64,000 nucleotides of DNA from Marinospirillum sp035271045 (GCF_035271045.1 NZ_DATESC010000012.1:5204-69203); one strand, 5' to 3'; positions 43,963-54,161 are shown, counted from the stretch's first letter. Made by a program: numbers and translations. The notes: generated by a model from the letters alone, not told the origin.

Positions 43963-45006
43963 GTGATTGAATTCTTTGAAGTCCACAAGGCTTATCAGCT
44001 TGGCAAAAAATCAATAACAGCGCTGCAAACTACCTCATTGCAGATTCCTACAGGGAAAATTTACGGCATTATTGGGCATTCAGGGGCGGGTAAATCCACG
44101 CTTATGCGCTTGATTAACCGTTTAGAAGAACCCAGCAGCGGGAATATTAACGTTGATGGTACAGACATTACCCAGTTAGATGCTAAAGGTTTACGCGATT
44201 TTCGTCGTCGCGTAGGCATGATCTTCCAGCATTTTAATTTATTGTCATCGCGCACCGTAGCAGAAAACGTAGCGTTACCATTAAAGTTAGCTGGAGCGCT
44301 TTCTAAATCTGCAATCCATACGAAAGTGAGTGATTTATTAGCCCGAGTGGGTTTAAAAAATCATGCCAATAAATACCCTGCTCAGCTTTCGGGCGGTGAA
44401 AAACAGCGCGTGGGTATTGCCCGTGCCTTATCGACTGACCCAACTATTTTATTGTGTGATGAAGCCACCAGTGCGTTAGACCCACAAACCACGGGGCAAG
44501 TGTTGCAATTATTAGCAGAAATAAACCAAGACCTAGGTTTAACCCTTATTTTAATTACCCATGAAATGGATGTGGTACGCCGTATTTGCGATCAAGTAGC
44601 GGTGATGGACGGCGGTAGGATTGTTGAACAAGGCAAGGTTGCTGATGTGTTTTTGCACCCGCAGCACCCCACGACTAAACGCTTTGTTTACGAAGCTGAA
44701 CAGGTTGACGAAACCGAAATGCTGCAAAACTTTGCTGAAGTTGAAGGACGAATTTTACGCTTAACTTTTCAAGGGCAGGCAACTTATGAGCCGCTATTGG
44801 CTAAAATTGCATATCAAACGGGTGTTGAATTTTCAATCTTATCGGGTCGAATTGATAGAATACGCAATGAGCCTTACGGTCAGCTTACGGTTGCTTTTAA
44901 AGGCGATAAATTAGAAGAAGCCATGCAAATGTTAGCGGCTGCCGACGTTCATTTAGCGGTGTTGCGTCAAGCGGTTTTGTGTCAAGAGGGCTTAGATCAT
45001 GAATGA
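43963..45006 (+). CDS. metN: methionine importer ATPase MetN
   Basis: This 347-residue ATPase belongs to the D/L-methionine ABC importer. It has Walker A GHSGAGKST near residue 38, signature LSGGEKQRVGIARAL, Walker B ILLCDEATSALDP and switch ITHEMD. The C-terminal NIL domain (about 265-345) binds methionine and inhibits the transporter at high internal methionine. It starts with GTG. It overlaps metI by eight bases. No MetJ box was seen in the short 67-bp gap after gyrA. Confidence 0.95.
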   Translation: MIEFFEVHKAYQLGKKSITALQTTSLQIPTGKIYGIIGHSGAGKSTLMRLINRLEEPSSGNINVDGTDITQLDAKGLRDFRRRVGMIFQHFNLLSSRTVAENVALPLKLAGALSKSAIHTKVSDLLARVGLKNHANKYPAQLSGGEKQRVGIARALSTDPTILLCDEATSALDPQTTGQVLQLLAEINQDLGLTLILITHEMDVVRRICDQVAVMDGGRIVEQGKVADVFLHPQHPTTKRFVYEAEQVDETEMLQNFAEVEGRILRLTFQGQATYEPLLAKIAYQTGVEFSILSGRIDRIRNEPYGQLTVAFKGDKLEEAMQMLAAADVHLAVLRQAVLCQEGLDHE

Positions 45007-45664
45007 GCTATTAATTAATGTTGATTGGTACGAAATTGGGTTGGCCACTTTAGAAACGCTTATTATGTTGGGCGGCTCTTTATTGTTTACCATTATTTTA
45101 GGTTTGCCATTGGGCATAGTATTATTTTTAACCAGTCCCAAGCAGTTGTTTGAACAAAAAGGCTTTTATTCACTGTTATCGCTGGTCACTAATATTTTAC
45201 GTTCTTTACCCTTTATTATTTTATTAATAGTGATGATTCCTTTTACCGTGTTGATTACGGGGACTTCTTTAGGGGTAGCTGGCGCGATTCCACCCTTAGT
45301 TGTAGGCGCTACGCCTTTCTTTGCACGTTTGGTAGAAACGGCACTAAGGGAAGTAGATAAAGGTATCATTGAAGCCACGCAAGCCATGGGCGCAACGACT
45401 AAGCAAATAATTATTAGTGCTTTGTTGCCAGAAGCTAGACCGGGTATTCTAGCGGCTACAACGGTAACAGCCATTACACTGGTTTCTTACACCGCTATGG
45501 CGGGCGTGGTGGGTGCAGGTGGTTTAGGCGATTTAGCCATACGCTTTGGTTATCAGCGTTTTCAAACCGATGTCATGGTAGTTACCGTAGTTTTGTTGCT
45601 AATGTTAGTACAAGTGTTGCAAATGGTGGGCGACCGTTTAGTGGTTCACTATTCACGTAAATAA
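44999..45664 (+). CDS. metI: methionine importer permease MetI
   Basis: This 221-residue permease has five or so membrane helices and the coupling-loop EAA motif EATQAMGATTKQIIISALLPEA. The start ATG lies inside the end of metN, so translation is coupled. It functions as a dimer with two MetN subunits. Confidence 0.96.
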   Translation: MNELLINVDWYEIGLATLETLIMLGGSLLFTIILGLPLGIVLFLTSPKQLFEQKGFYSLLSLVTNILRSLPFIILLIVMIPFTVLITGTSLGVAGAIPPLVVGATPFFARLVETALREVDKGIIEATQAMGATTKQIIISALLPEARPGILAATTVTAITLVSYTAMAGVVGAGGLGDLAIRFGYQRFQTDVMVVTVVLLLMLVQVLQMVGDRLVVHYSRK

Positions 45665-45689
45665 TGGGTTATTGAAAGGAAAAATTAAT

Positions 45690-46481
45690 ATGAAAAAAAT
45701 ATTGACTGGCTTGGCAATGGCTGCTGCTGTTACAGCGCAAGTGTTAACGGCTCAAGCATTGGCAGGCACTTTAAAAGTTGCTGCAACGGCTGTACCTCAT
45801 GCTGAAATTTTAGAGTTTTTAAAGCCCAGTTTAGCTAAGCAAGGTGTAACACTGGATGTGAAAGTCTTTACAGACTATGTGCAGCCAAATACACAAGTCA
45901 ATGAAGGCCGCTTAGATGCTAACTTCTTTCAGCATCAGCCCTACCTAACAGAGTTTAACAAAAGCCGTGGCACTCAGTTGATTAGTGTAGTGGGTGTTCA
46001 TGTTGAACCTTTTGGTGCTTATTCCACTAAGCATAAAAAATTAACCAATTTACCAGAACGTGCTCAAATTGCCTTGCCTAATGATGCGACTAACGGTGGC
46101 CGTGCTTTATTATTATTACAAAAAGCGGGTTTAATTAAATTAAATCCAGAAGCCGGTATTACGGCGACACCACGCGATATCATTGAAAACCCTAAAAAAT
46201 TACGCTTTAAAGAATTAGAAGCAGCTACTTTGCCACGCATTTTAGGTCAGGTAGACTTAGCGCTAATCAATACTAATTACGCTTTAGAAGCAGGTTTGAA
46301 TCCGGCTAAAGATGCCTTGATTATAGAGGGGCGTGATTCACCCTACGTGAATATTTTGGTTGTTAAAGAAGGCACTGAGCAAAATCCTGACTTGGTAAAA
46401 TTAATTGCCGCTTTAAAAACCCCAGCAGTCAGCAATTTTATTAATATTACTTACAAGGGCGCAATTGCACCTATTTACTAA
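45690..46481 (+). CDS. metQ: methionine-binding protein MetQ
   Basis: This NlpA-family binding protein of about 263 residues has a signal peptide (MKKILTGLAMAAAVTAQVLTAQALA) and a mature start GTLKVAATAVPHAEIL typical of MetQ. There is no lipobox cysteine, so unlike the E. coli lipoprotein it is probably free in the periplasm or held by an uncleaved anchor. ATG 45690 follows AAAGGA at good spacing. A TTG at 45672 is rejected. It completes metNIQ. Confidence 0.94.
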   Translation: MKKILTGLAMAAAVTAQVLTAQALAGTLKVAATAVPHAEILEFLKPSLAKQGVTLDVKVFTDYVQPNTQVNEGRLDANFFQHQPYLTEFNKSRGTQLISVVGVHVEPFGAYSTKHKKLTNLPERAQIALPNDATNGGRALLLLQKAGLIKLNPEAGITATPRDIIENPKKLRFKELEAATLPRILGQVDLALINTNYALEAGLNPAKDALIIEGRDSPYVNILVVKEGTEQNPDLVKLIAALKTPAVSNFINITYKGAIAPIY

Positions 46482-46522
46482 GTTAAAACACGATTAAGCG
46501 AAATACTAAAAAGGAAGTCAGA

Positions 46523-46774
46523 ATGATTCAAGGTTTAAACCTAACACTTTACACTACAGTGGGCTGCCATTTGTGCGATCAAGCGTTAGCTTTATTAGAC
46601 CCTTGGTTACAAAAAGGGCTAAAGCTGGCGCTGGTCGATATTGCGGAAGATGATTTATTAATGGCGCGTTATGGCGTGCGTATTCCGGTAGTGGCAAGCC
46701 TTTGTGGTGCAGAGTTAGGTTGGCCTTTTACCGCAGAAAGGTTGGCGAGTTGGATTGCTGATTTGCCAAACTAG
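46523..46774 (+). CDS. glutaredoxin-like protein with CHLC motif
   Basis: This 83-residue thioredoxin-fold protein of the glutaredoxin/DUF836 group has redox motif CHLC at about residues 15-18 (TTVGCHLCDQA), the cis-proline in VRIPVVASL, and GAELGWPF in the binding edge. It probably acts on small disulfides in the cytoplasm. It lies between metQ and pdxB with an AAGGAAG ribosome site and may be cotranscribed with either. Confidence 0.85.
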   Translation: MIQGLNLTLYTTVGCHLCDQALALLDPWLQKGLKLALVDIAEDDLLMARYGVRIPVVASLCGAELGWPFTAERLASWIADLPN

Positions 46775-46800
46775 CGCATCAAAAAATAGGATTATTGAAT

Positions 46801-47958
46801 ATGCGATTGATCGTTGATGAGAATATTCCTTTTTCACAAGCATTTTTTGGTGCTGCTGCAGAGCTGGTTTATTTATCAGGCAATGCCATTACACCTGCTG
46901 CTGTTAAGGATGCTGATGGGCTATTAGTGCGTTCAGTGACACCTGTGAATCAGCAGTTACTTGAAGGCAGTCAGGTAAAATTTGTAGGTACAGCAACGAT
47001 TGGCGTCGATCACATTGACCAAGCTTGGTTAAAAAGTGCTGGTATTGCCTTTGCCAGTGCGCCGGGTTGTAATGCGGATTCAGTGGTTGATTATGTGATT
47101 GCTTCTTTGCTGTGGCTTGCTGCTGAGCAGGGTTATTGCTTGCAAGATAAGGTGGTTGCTGTGATTGGCGTTGGGCAGGTGGGTGGGCGTTTAGCTGCCC
47201 GTTTACACCACTATGGTTGCCAAGTGGTATTGAATGACCCACCCAGAGCTGCTGCGGGTGAAGCAGGGCATTTAGGTTTGCCTTTTTTAGGTTTAACAGA
47301 CACTTTACAAGCAGCTGACATTGTTTGCTTGCACACACCTTTAACCCGTGATGGTGTTTATCCTAGCCAGCATTTAATCGGGGCTAAGGAATTGGCATTG
47401 TTAAAAGGCAAGGTGTTGCTGAATGCTGGGCGTGGTGGTGTGGTGGATCAGCAGGCGTTAAAAAACCAGCTTAGCAGCAGTAATCACCGCAGCAGCGCTC
47501 CTTTGTTGTTGTTAGATGTGTTTGAAGGCGAGCCTTTCTTAGATTCTGCGCTTATTAAGCATTGCCTTTTAGCTACACCCCATATAGCCGGTTACAGTTT
47601 AGAAGGTAAAAGTCGGGGTACAGCAATGCTTTATCAGGCTTGGTGTCAGCATTTAGGGCTAGTGCCTAGCGTGTGTTTAGATACTTTATTCCCCGCTGTT
47701 CCTGTGGCTAGCTTGGTGCTAGATGCCAGTTGTGATGTGGAAGAAGGTTGCCGCCGCGCTGCACACCTTTGTTATCAACCTTTAAACGATCATTGGCGTT
47801 TATTACAAGCTTTAAAAACTAATAATGTTACAGACAACGTTTATCAGCAGTTACGGAAAAATTACCCGATTAGAAGGGAGTTTTCTTCGTTAAACGTTAA
47901 AGCTGCAACACCACAGCAAGCCAGTGCTTTAAAAGCACTGGGATTTACTGTGGATTAA
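46801..47958 (+). CDS. pdxB: erythronate-4-phosphate dehydrogenase
   Basis: This 385-residue D-2-hydroxyacid dehydrogenase performs the second step of pyridoxal phosphate synthesis. The start MRLIVDENIPFSQAFF is diagnostic of PdxB. NAD binding is by VIGVGQVGGRLA, catalytic Arg lies in LLNAGRGGVVDQQAL, Glu in EGEPF and His in ATPHIAGYSLEGK. The C-terminal PdxB dimerisation domain is present. ATG 46801, two codons inside a longer TTG frame, has AGGA upstream. Confidence 0.95.
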   Translation: MRLIVDENIPFSQAFFGAAAELVYLSGNAITPAAVKDADGLLVRSVTPVNQQLLEGSQVKFVGTATIGVDHIDQAWLKSAGIAFASAPGCNADSVVDYVIASLLWLAAEQGYCLQDKVVAVIGVGQVGGRLAARLHHYGCQVVLNDPPRAAAGEAGHLGLPFLGLTDTLQAADIVCLHTPLTRDGVYPSQHLIGAKELALLKGKVLLNAGRGGVVDQQALKNQLSSSNHRSSAPLLLLDVFEGEPFLDSALIKHCLLATPHIAGYSLEGKSRGTAMLYQAWCQHLGLVPSVCLDTLFPAVPVASLVLDASCDVEEGCRRAAHLCYQPLNDHWRLLQALKTNNVTDNVYQQLRKNYPIRREFSSLNVKAATPQQASALKALGFTVD

Positions 47959-47968
47959 GCTTCAAATT

Positions 47969-49672
47969 TCAAATTTTAAAGAACTTAATGCGATTATTCA
48001 GTTCTTTAGCCAGTTTTTCTAGTTCAAAACTGGCTTCATGGGTTTGGCGCGTAGAGTCTGAACTGCTAACACAAAGCTCGACTAGCTTAATAATATTACG
48101 GTTAATTTCTTCGGCGACACTGGCTTGCTGTGCTGCTGCTGTGGCAATTAAGTAGTTCATGTTACGAATATGTTCAGCCGCACTGGCGATTAAATCAAGG
48201 GACTTTTCTGCTTCGCCTGCTGCTGCAACAGTAAGCTCGGTTTCTTTGATACTGGCATCCATCACCGTTACCGCTTCTTCAGCACCATTTTGTAACAAGC
48301 TAATCATTTTGTGAATTTCTTCTGCACTTTGCTGTGTGCGGCTAGCAAGGCCTCTTACTTCATCGGCTACAACGGCAAAACCACGCCCCGCTTCACCCGC
48401 ACGAGCCGCTTCAATCGCAGCGTTAAGCGCTAAAAGGTTGGTTTGTTCAGCAACGTCTTCAATCACTTTTAGCACGCTGCCAATATTGGTGGAATCATCG
48501 CTTAGCTTGTGAATAACTTGGGTTGAAACGCCCACTCTATCGGCTAATAGTGCAATGGCTTTGCCTGCCTCATTAACCGAACCACGGCCTGCAACAACGG
48601 CTTCATCGGTTTTATTGGCAGCATCTGAAGCGCGTCGTGCATTTTCTGATACTTCTAAAATGGTGTGGCTCATTTGGTTAATAGCGATTGCCACTTGGTC
48701 GGTTTCTTGGGTTTGTTGGTCTTGTGTGCTGTGACCTTCTTGGGCAACAGCCGCAAGTTGGGTTGATGCGCTAGAAAGGCTATTGGAAATTTGGCTAATG
48801 CCTTTAATCATTTCTGCCAGTTGTTTAGCCATCGTATCTACAGCACCAATAACACTGTCGGGGCTGGCTTTGTCGCTAATTTCACAGCCTGAAAAATCAC
48901 CTTTGGCTACCTTTTGTACTAGCTGTTTTGCTTTTGCAACTTCGCCACCTAGTTGTTTTAAAACCCAGCGCCGTATATAGGCTGATAATAATATAATGCC
49001 AGCAATTACTGCTAAGCCCATCAAGCCAATTTGTTTAGCGAGCGCCCAAAATTGTGCGCTGACATCGTCAACGTAAATACCTGAGCCAATTACCCAGCCC
49101 CAAGTGTCTTCACGGGCGACATAGGATAGTTTTTTAAAGCGTTGTTCAGTGACACCACCGCCTGCTATGGCTTTTGGCCATTGGTATTCAACAAAGCCAG
49201 CACCGTATTTTTTTACTGTGTCAGCAAAAGTAATAAAAAGGTTTTGGTTGTCAAGGATTTCTGTTTGGCTGCCGTCACGGTTACGAGAAAGAATGGCGTA
49301 GTTAAAACTGGGTTTATCTAAAACAGTCCCATCAAGGGCGGGAACGGTAGGGTGCATAATCATTTTTGGAATGGGGGTGGTTAAATCATTGATCCAATAG
49401 TATTCAACTTTATCGTAACGCAATGATTTGATAGTATCCTTGGCGCTTTGTTGTGCTTGATGACGATTTAAGCTGCCATTTTTTTCTAATGCTTGGTAAT
49501 GCTTAATAATGCCACTAGCAATATCAACAACGGCTACCACACGGCTTTCACGTTCCTTTTCTAGGGTATTATCTAAAGCATTCAGTGCGACTAAAGCCAA
49601 TAAGACTAAGCCTAATAGCGCTGCAATGGGTAATAATAAAAGACGGCCACCAATGGTGTTCAGTTGGATCAT
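47969..49672 (-). CDS. methyl-accepting chemotaxis protein with single Cache sensor
   Basis: This chemoreceptor of about 567 residues has membrane helices near residues 12-32 and 205-225. They frame a periplasmic single-Cache domain (sCache_2-like) with YYWINDLTTPIPKMIMHPTVPALDG and WGWVIGSGIYVDD. Such domains often bind small organic acids. A HAMP region and signalling domain follow, with EQTNLLALNAAIEAARAG and GRGFAVVADEVRGLA at the tip. ATG 49672 has GGAG upstream. ATG 49705, with no ribosome site, would add 11 residues. It converges with pdxB at a 10-bp gap. Confidence 0.94.
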   Translation of the reverse strand: MIQLNTIGGRLLLLPIAALLGLVLLALVALNALDNTLEKERESRVVAVVDIASGIIKHYQALEKNGSLNRHQAQQSAKDTIKSLRYDKVEYYWINDLTTPIPKMIMHPTVPALDGTVLDKPSFNYAILSRNRDGSQTEILDNQNLFITFADTVKKYGAGFVEYQWPKAIAGGGVTEQRFKKLSYVAREDTWGWVIGSGIYVDDVSAQFWALAKQIGLMGLAVIAGIILLSAYIRRWVLKQLGGEVAKAKQLVQKVAKGDFSGCEISDKASPDSVIGAVDTMAKQLAEMIKGISQISNSLSSASTQLAAVAQEGHSTQDQQTQETDQVAIAINQMSHTILEVSENARRASDAANKTDEAVVAGRGSVNEAGKAIALLADRVGVSTQVIHKLSDDSTNIGSVLKVIEDVAEQTNLLALNAAIEAARAGEAGRGFAVVADEVRGLASRTQQSAEEIHKMISLLQNGAEEAVTVMDASIKETELTVAAAGEAEKSLDLIASAAEHIRNMNYLIATAAAQQASVAEEINRNIIKLVELCVSSSDSTRQTHEASFELEKLAKELNNRIKFFKI

Positions 49673-49716
49673 CAGTTTTACTCCATAAAATGACTTACTA
49701 GTCATTTAAAGGGTTT

Positions 49717-49749
49717 AAAAAAAGCTAGATAAACATGACCTAGCTTTTT
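49717..49749 (-). terminator. intrinsic terminator of htpX
   Basis: On the minus strand, stem AAAAAGCTAG / CTAGCTTTTT with an 11-base loop and a T run lies 41 bases after the htpX stop. Confidence 0.85.
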
Positions 49750-49789
49750 AAATTTATAACAACGATGATCTTACCTTAGGATTTAAGCT

Positions 49790-50686
49790 TTAGGTATACG
49801 CCTTATTGCGTAGAGCTGCTATGCGATCATCTAACGGTGGATGGCTAGAAAACAGCTTTTGCATCATGCTAACGGCTTGCCCTTTGTTGAATCCAAAAGC
49901 GGTTAGCGAATCTGGTAGCTCGTTGGGTAGGTTTTGCTCTTCTTTTAAGCGCTGTAACGCATTAATCATTGCGCCCGAACCGGCTAAACGCGCACCGGCT
50001 TCATCGGCACGAAATTCACGAAAACGGCTAAACCACATGGTGATGGCTGAAGCAAGAATACCCAAGACAATTTCGGCAATGATACTGGATACATAAAAGG
50101 CGATGCCGTGACCATTGCCCTCATTTTTAAAAATGACTCGATCAATCGTGTGACCAATAATGCGTGCAAAAAACATCACAAAAGTATTCACCACACCTTG
50201 TACTAAAGCCATAGTTACCATATCACCATTAGCAACGTGACCAATTTCATGCGCCAATACTGCTCGAACTTCTTCTGGACGCATTCTTTGAAGTAAGCCT
50301 TGGGAAACAGCAACTAAAGCCGCGTTGCGATTCCAGCCTGTTGCAAAAGCATTGGATTGATTAGAAGGAAAAATACCGACTTCTGGCATATCAATACCGG
50401 CTTTTTTTGCCAGCTCACTGACCGTTTGCACTAACCATTGCTCTTGTTGGTTGCGTGGCTGAGTAATGATTTGTGTGCCAGTGCTTCTTTTCGCCATCCA
50501 TTTAGACAAGAAAAGCGACACAACAGAGCCTGTCATACCAAATACAAAGCAGAAAATTAGCAAGCTAGTCAGGTTTAAGCCGCCACCTGAGTCTAAATAG
50601 CTGCCAACACCTAATAAGCTTAGTGTGATGCTAGCTATTAGCACCACTGCCAAGTTAGTTAGCAAGAACAAAGCAATACGCATCAT
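49790..50686 (-). CDS. htpX: membrane zinc protease HtpX
   Basis: This protein of about 298 residues is an inner-membrane metalloprotease of protein quality control. The start MMRIALFLLTNLAVVL matches the family. The zinc site is HEIGH in VLAHEIGHVANGD near residue 145, with the third ligand Glu in FREFRADEAGARL. There are four hydrophobic segments. ATG 50686 has AGGAG upstream. The longer frame from 50719 is rejected. Confidence 0.96.
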   Translation of the reverse strand: MMRIALFLLTNLAVVLIASITLSLLGVGSYLDSGGGLNLTSLLIFCFVFGMTGSVVSLFLSKWMAKRSTGTQIITQPRNQQEQWLVQTVSELAKKAGIDMPEVGIFPSNQSNAFATGWNRNAALVAVSQGLLQRMRPEEVRAVLAHEIGHVANGDMVTMALVQGVVNTFVMFFARIIGHTIDRVIFKNEGNGHGIAFYVSSIIAEIVLGILASAITMWFSRFREFRADEAGARLAGSGAMINALQRLKEEQNLPNELPDSLTAFGFNKGQAVSMMQKLFSSHPPLDDRIAALRNKAYT

Positions 50687-50761
50687 ACTTGTGTTTCTCC
50701 TAATAAATTCAGTTAGCACTTAGGTAAGGTTTGCTAGCAAAAGTTTTACGCTGATTGCTGA

Positions 50762-51976
50762 TTATTGGCGATAGCGCGATAAAAAGCGCTCAAGGCGACC
50801 AATTGCATCGTCTAGTTGGTCGACTCTGGGTAGTGTCACCAGTCTAAAATGATCGGGCTTAAACCAGTTAAATGCCGTACCTTGCACGACTAGCAGTTTT
50901 TCCTGCTGTAATAAATCAAGGGTGAATTTTTCGTCATCTTGAATATTGAATTTTTTAGGGTCTAAGCGCGGAAACATATACAAAGCACCTTTGGGCTTAG
51001 TACAGGTAACGCCTGGGATTTGGGTGATTAGTTCATAGGCTTTGTCACGTTGGGCTAATAAGCGACCACCGGGCAGAATGTAATCATTAATACTTTGATA
51101 GCCACCTAAAGCCGTTTGAATCGCGTGTTGTGCAGGTACGTTGGCACATAAGCGCATAGACGCTAGCATGGTTAAGCCTTCTTGATAATCCTGTGCCAAG
51201 TGTTTAGCACCCGACAGAATCATCCAGCCAGAACGAAAGCCTGCAACACGGTAGCTTTTTGACAAACCATTAAAGGTACAGAATAACAAGTCATCGGCTA
51301 GGCTAGCAATGGAGGTGTGCTTTTCGCCGTCGTAAAGAATTTTGTCGTAAATTTCATCAGAAAAAATTACTAGCTGATGTTCGCGGGCTACTTCAATAAT
51401 CTGCTGTAGCAGTTCATCAGAGTAAAGCGCACCCGTTGGATTATTGGGATTAATAATAACAATGGCGCGGGTACGGTCAGTTATTTTCTTTCTAATGTCG
51501 GCGATATCTGGGAACCAGTCGCTTTGTTCATCACAGATGTAATGCACAGCATTACCACCGGCTAAGCGTGCTGCTGCTGTCCAAAGTGGGTAGTCAGGTG
51601 CGGGAATCAGCACCTCATCATCATCGTTTAGTAAGCCTTGCATCGCCATTACAATTAGCTCGCTAACTCCATTGCCTAGATAGATGTCTTCAATGCCTAC
51701 GTTAGCAATGCTTTTTCTTTGGCATTCTTGCATGACTGCTTTGCGGGCAGAATAAAGCCCTTTTGAATCGCTATAACCTTGGGCGGTTGGTAGGTTGCGT
51801 ATTACGTCTTGTAAAATTTCATCAGGTGCTTCAAAACCAAAAGGTGCAGGATTGCCAATATTCAGTTTAAGAATGCGATGGCCTTCTTCTTCCATACGCT
51901 TAGCTTCTTGCAACACAGGGCCACGTATGTCATAGCAGACGTGATGGAGCTTATTAGATTTACGAATCGTTTGCAT
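50762..51976 (-). CDS. alaA: alanine aminotransferase AlaA
   Basis: This 404-residue class I PLP aminotransferase makes alanine from pyruvate and glutamate. N-terminal KSNKLHHVCYDIRGPVLQEAKRMEEEG is typical of AlaA/YfbQ. Also seen are NPNNPTGALYS, the IFSDEIYDKI aspartate, the PLP lysine in GLSKSYRVAGFRSGW and the substrate arginine near HFRLVTLP. It is close to htpX on the same strand, an arrangement I recall from pseudomonads. Confidence 0.93.
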   Translation of the reverse strand: MQTIRKSNKLHHVCYDIRGPVLQEAKRMEEEGHRILKLNIGNPAPFGFEAPDEILQDVIRNLPTAQGYSDSKGLYSARKAVMQECQRKSIANVGIEDIYLGNGVSELIVMAMQGLLNDDDEVLIPAPDYPLWTAAARLAGGNAVHYICDEQSDWFPDIADIRKKITDRTRAIVIINPNNPTGALYSDELLQQIIEVAREHQLVIFSDEIYDKILYDGEKHTSIASLADDLLFCTFNGLSKSYRVAGFRSGWMILSGAKHLAQDYQEGLTMLASMRLCANVPAQHAIQTALGGYQSINDYILPGGRLLAQRDKAYELITQIPGVTCTKPKGALYMFPRLDPKKFNIQDDEKFTLDLLQQEKLLVVQGTAFNWFKPDHFRLVTLPRVDQLDDAIGRLERFLSRYRQ

Positions 51977-51999
51977 GAGTGAAATTCCCGATTTATCTC

Positions 52000-53214
52000 T
52001 TATCGAAAGTAATGGTAGGTCTCTTCTTGTTCAGTTGCTGAATCATAATCAACATAACGATTACGACCCAAATTCTTAGCCAGATAAAGGCGTGTATCAA
52101 CACGGTGTAAAGCAGTATCAATACTTTCATCTAGGCGTATTTCAGTAATGCCTATACTGGTAGTGAAATTAACCGTTTCTCCGTCGTGGGCAATCACGGT
52201 TGATTTTTCGCATTCTAAGCGAACACGTTCAGCAATTTGCCGGGCATCTACCTTAGAGGTGCTGGGTAAAACAGCCACGAACTCTTCTCCACCATAACGG
52301 GCTATTAAATCATTATTTCTAAGTTCTTCATGCAGTATTTGTGCAAAAACTTGCAGCACTTGATCGCCCACCGAGTGACCATAGGTGTCATTGATACGTT
52401 TAAATTTATCTAGGTCAAACATTAAAAGTGAAATGGGTGCAGGTAATTCGTGTTCAGCCAGTTTTTCATCACGTGATTTGCAAAGCTGGTTAAGCTGCTC
52501 AAGTAAAACACCACGGTTCAGTAAGCCTGTTAAGCTGTCCATACTGGCTTGGCGATAAAGCCTTAATAACGTACTAACTTGAGAGTGATTAGCCCACAGT
52601 GATATGGCTAAAACCACTATCAGCAAGAAAAGTGTTTGCCAACCATCGGGTGTCGTTAGTTCATTTAAGTTAAGTAAGGCTAAAAGTTGGATAACAATAA
52701 TCACGACACCAATGCTTAAACTTTCGATAATGGTCAGTGGAAAAACACTCAAAAAAGCAATAATAAGCAGCGGAATAAAGTTATAGCCAACCAAAGAATC
52801 CATTTGGTCACTGTAAAATAGCACCAGCGCAAAATAAAACAGTGCTGGCAATAAAAGTAAGGCCGTTAATGCATTATAAATTTTATTGAGTTGATGTTGG
52901 TTGCGACGGGCTGAAAGAATAATAATGGCTAGAAATCCCATTAATATCAAGCGACTAATCACAAGATTACTAAGCATTTCAGCCGGTAAAAGCAAATAGT
53001 CAACTAGAATCCACAAAGGTGCTAACAAAAAAAACGTAGTGGCGACAAATAAAATACGGCTGCGTAAGTAATCGCTACGAGCAAAGTTAAAATCGCGCGA
53101 ATGATGCTTGTTGTTCAACGAGTCACGCAAGCTTGCCGGCAACCAGCGTGGTTCCCAAGGATTTTGTTGTTTGGTTTTTAAGCTAAAGCGTCGACGGTCT
53201 TTAGAGTTACCCAT
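52000..53214 (-). CDS. membrane diguanylate cyclase
   Basis: This 404-residue protein has about six membrane helices at residues 50-215 and a C-terminal GGDEF domain. The active site is RYGGEEF, and RNND five residues before it is the RxxD inhibitory site, so the enzyme is probably active and subject to product inhibition. DSLTGLLNRG marks the domain start and FDLDKFKRINDTYGHSVGD the metal and nucleotide pocket. It should make cyclic di-GMP in response to an unknown membrane signal. Confidence 0.93.
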   Translation of the reverse strand: MGNSKDRRRFSLKTKQQNPWEPRWLPASLRDSLNNKHHSRDFNFARSDYLRSRILFVATTFFLLAPLWILVDYLLLPAEMLSNLVISRLILMGFLAIIILSARRNQHQLNKIYNALTALLLLPALFYFALVLFYSDQMDSLVGYNFIPLLIIAFLSVFPLTIIESLSIGVVIIVIQLLALLNLNELTTPDGWQTLFLLIVVLAISLWANHSQVSTLLRLYRQASMDSLTGLLNRGVLLEQLNQLCKSRDEKLAEHELPAPISLLMFDLDKFKRINDTYGHSVGDQVLQVFAQILHEELRNNDLIARYGGEEFVAVLPSTSKVDARQIAERVRLECEKSTVIAHDGETVNFTTSIGITEIRLDESIDTALHRVDTRLYLAKNLGRNRYVDYDSATEQEETYHYFR

Positions 53215-53276
53215 TTAAAAGCTCCAACTCGGTATATTTGCTAAGCATAAGTTCAATAAAGTATTTACGCTGCATC

Positions 53277-54161
53277 TTATTCGGTTTCATCCGAGTCCGA
53301 TAGGGCTTCTTCTAGTGTTGTTAATTCCAAAGGAATGTCAACGGGTTTTTCTAAGGAGATTCGACCAAGTTGTCCACCTCGTAAATCGTGCAATAGCACT
53401 TCACTGGCACGATGCAAGTCGACAAGACCACCCGCGCGTAAACCGCCTCGACGCGCAGCAATTTCGGTTAATAATAATGCACCATTTTCTGGTAAGCTTT
53501 TAAGCTTATAGCGTGCCATTAAAGCTTTGGGGTAACGCTGCAACAGGCTTTCAGCAGTCCATAAACCGACTTCTTCGTAATCCATTGCAGTGTCACGAAT
53601 CGCGCCTGAAGCGGCTAAACGGTAAGAACTGTTTAAGTTTTCAATGCGTGGCCAAAGTACACCAGGGGTGTCTGTAATTTGTAACTTATCGCCTACCTGT
53701 ATTTTTTGCTGCCGGCGGGTAACGGCAGGCTCGTTGCCTACTTTAGCTATTTTTCTACCTGCCAAACTATTAATAAGTGATGATTTACCCACGTTAGGTA
53801 TACCGATTACTAAGGCTTTAACGGAGCGGCTTTCGCGTACTTGGCTGGCTAGCTGCTGACAGACTTGAGCAATAGGCTGTAGGGTTTTAAGGTCGTTAGT
53901 GATAATAGGTAAGGCGCGAGTATTGGCTTGCTTGTTAAAAAAATTGATCCATTCAGCCGTGATTTCTGAGTCTGCTAAATCACTTTTAGACAAAAGTTTT
54001 AAAGTCGGTTTGTGACGCGCTAGTTTTTCTAAAACAGGATTAGCGCTTGAAAAGGGCAGACGTGCATCAAGTATTTCAATTACAACGTCGATTTCAGGCA
54101 GTGCGTTCTTAATTTCCCGGCGTGCTTTATGCATATGGCCAGGATACCAGTTAATAGTCAT
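53277..54161 (-). CDS. ylqF: ribosome biogenesis GTPase YlqF
   Basis: This 294-residue circularly permuted GTPase assists large-subunit maturation. The G motifs appear in permuted order: G4 as LLSKSDLAD near residue 60, G1 as GIPNVGKSSLINSL near 120, G3 as DTPGVLWP near 165. The N-terminus INWYPGHMHKARREI is diagnostic for RbgA/YlqF. Confidence 0.95.
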   Translation of the reverse strand: MTINWYPGHMHKARREIKNALPEIDVVIEILDARLPFSSANPVLEKLARHKPTLKLLSKSDLADSEITAEWINFFNKQANTRALPIITNDLKTLQPIAQVCQQLASQVRESRSVKALVIGIPNVGKSSLINSLAGRKIAKVGNEPAVTRRQQKIQVGDKLQITDTPGVLWPRIENLNSSYRLAASGAIRDTAMDYEEVGLWTAESLLQRYPKALMARYKLKSLPENGALLLTEIAARRGGLRAGGLVDLHRASEVLLHDLRGGQLGRISLEKPVDIPLELTTLEEALSDSDETE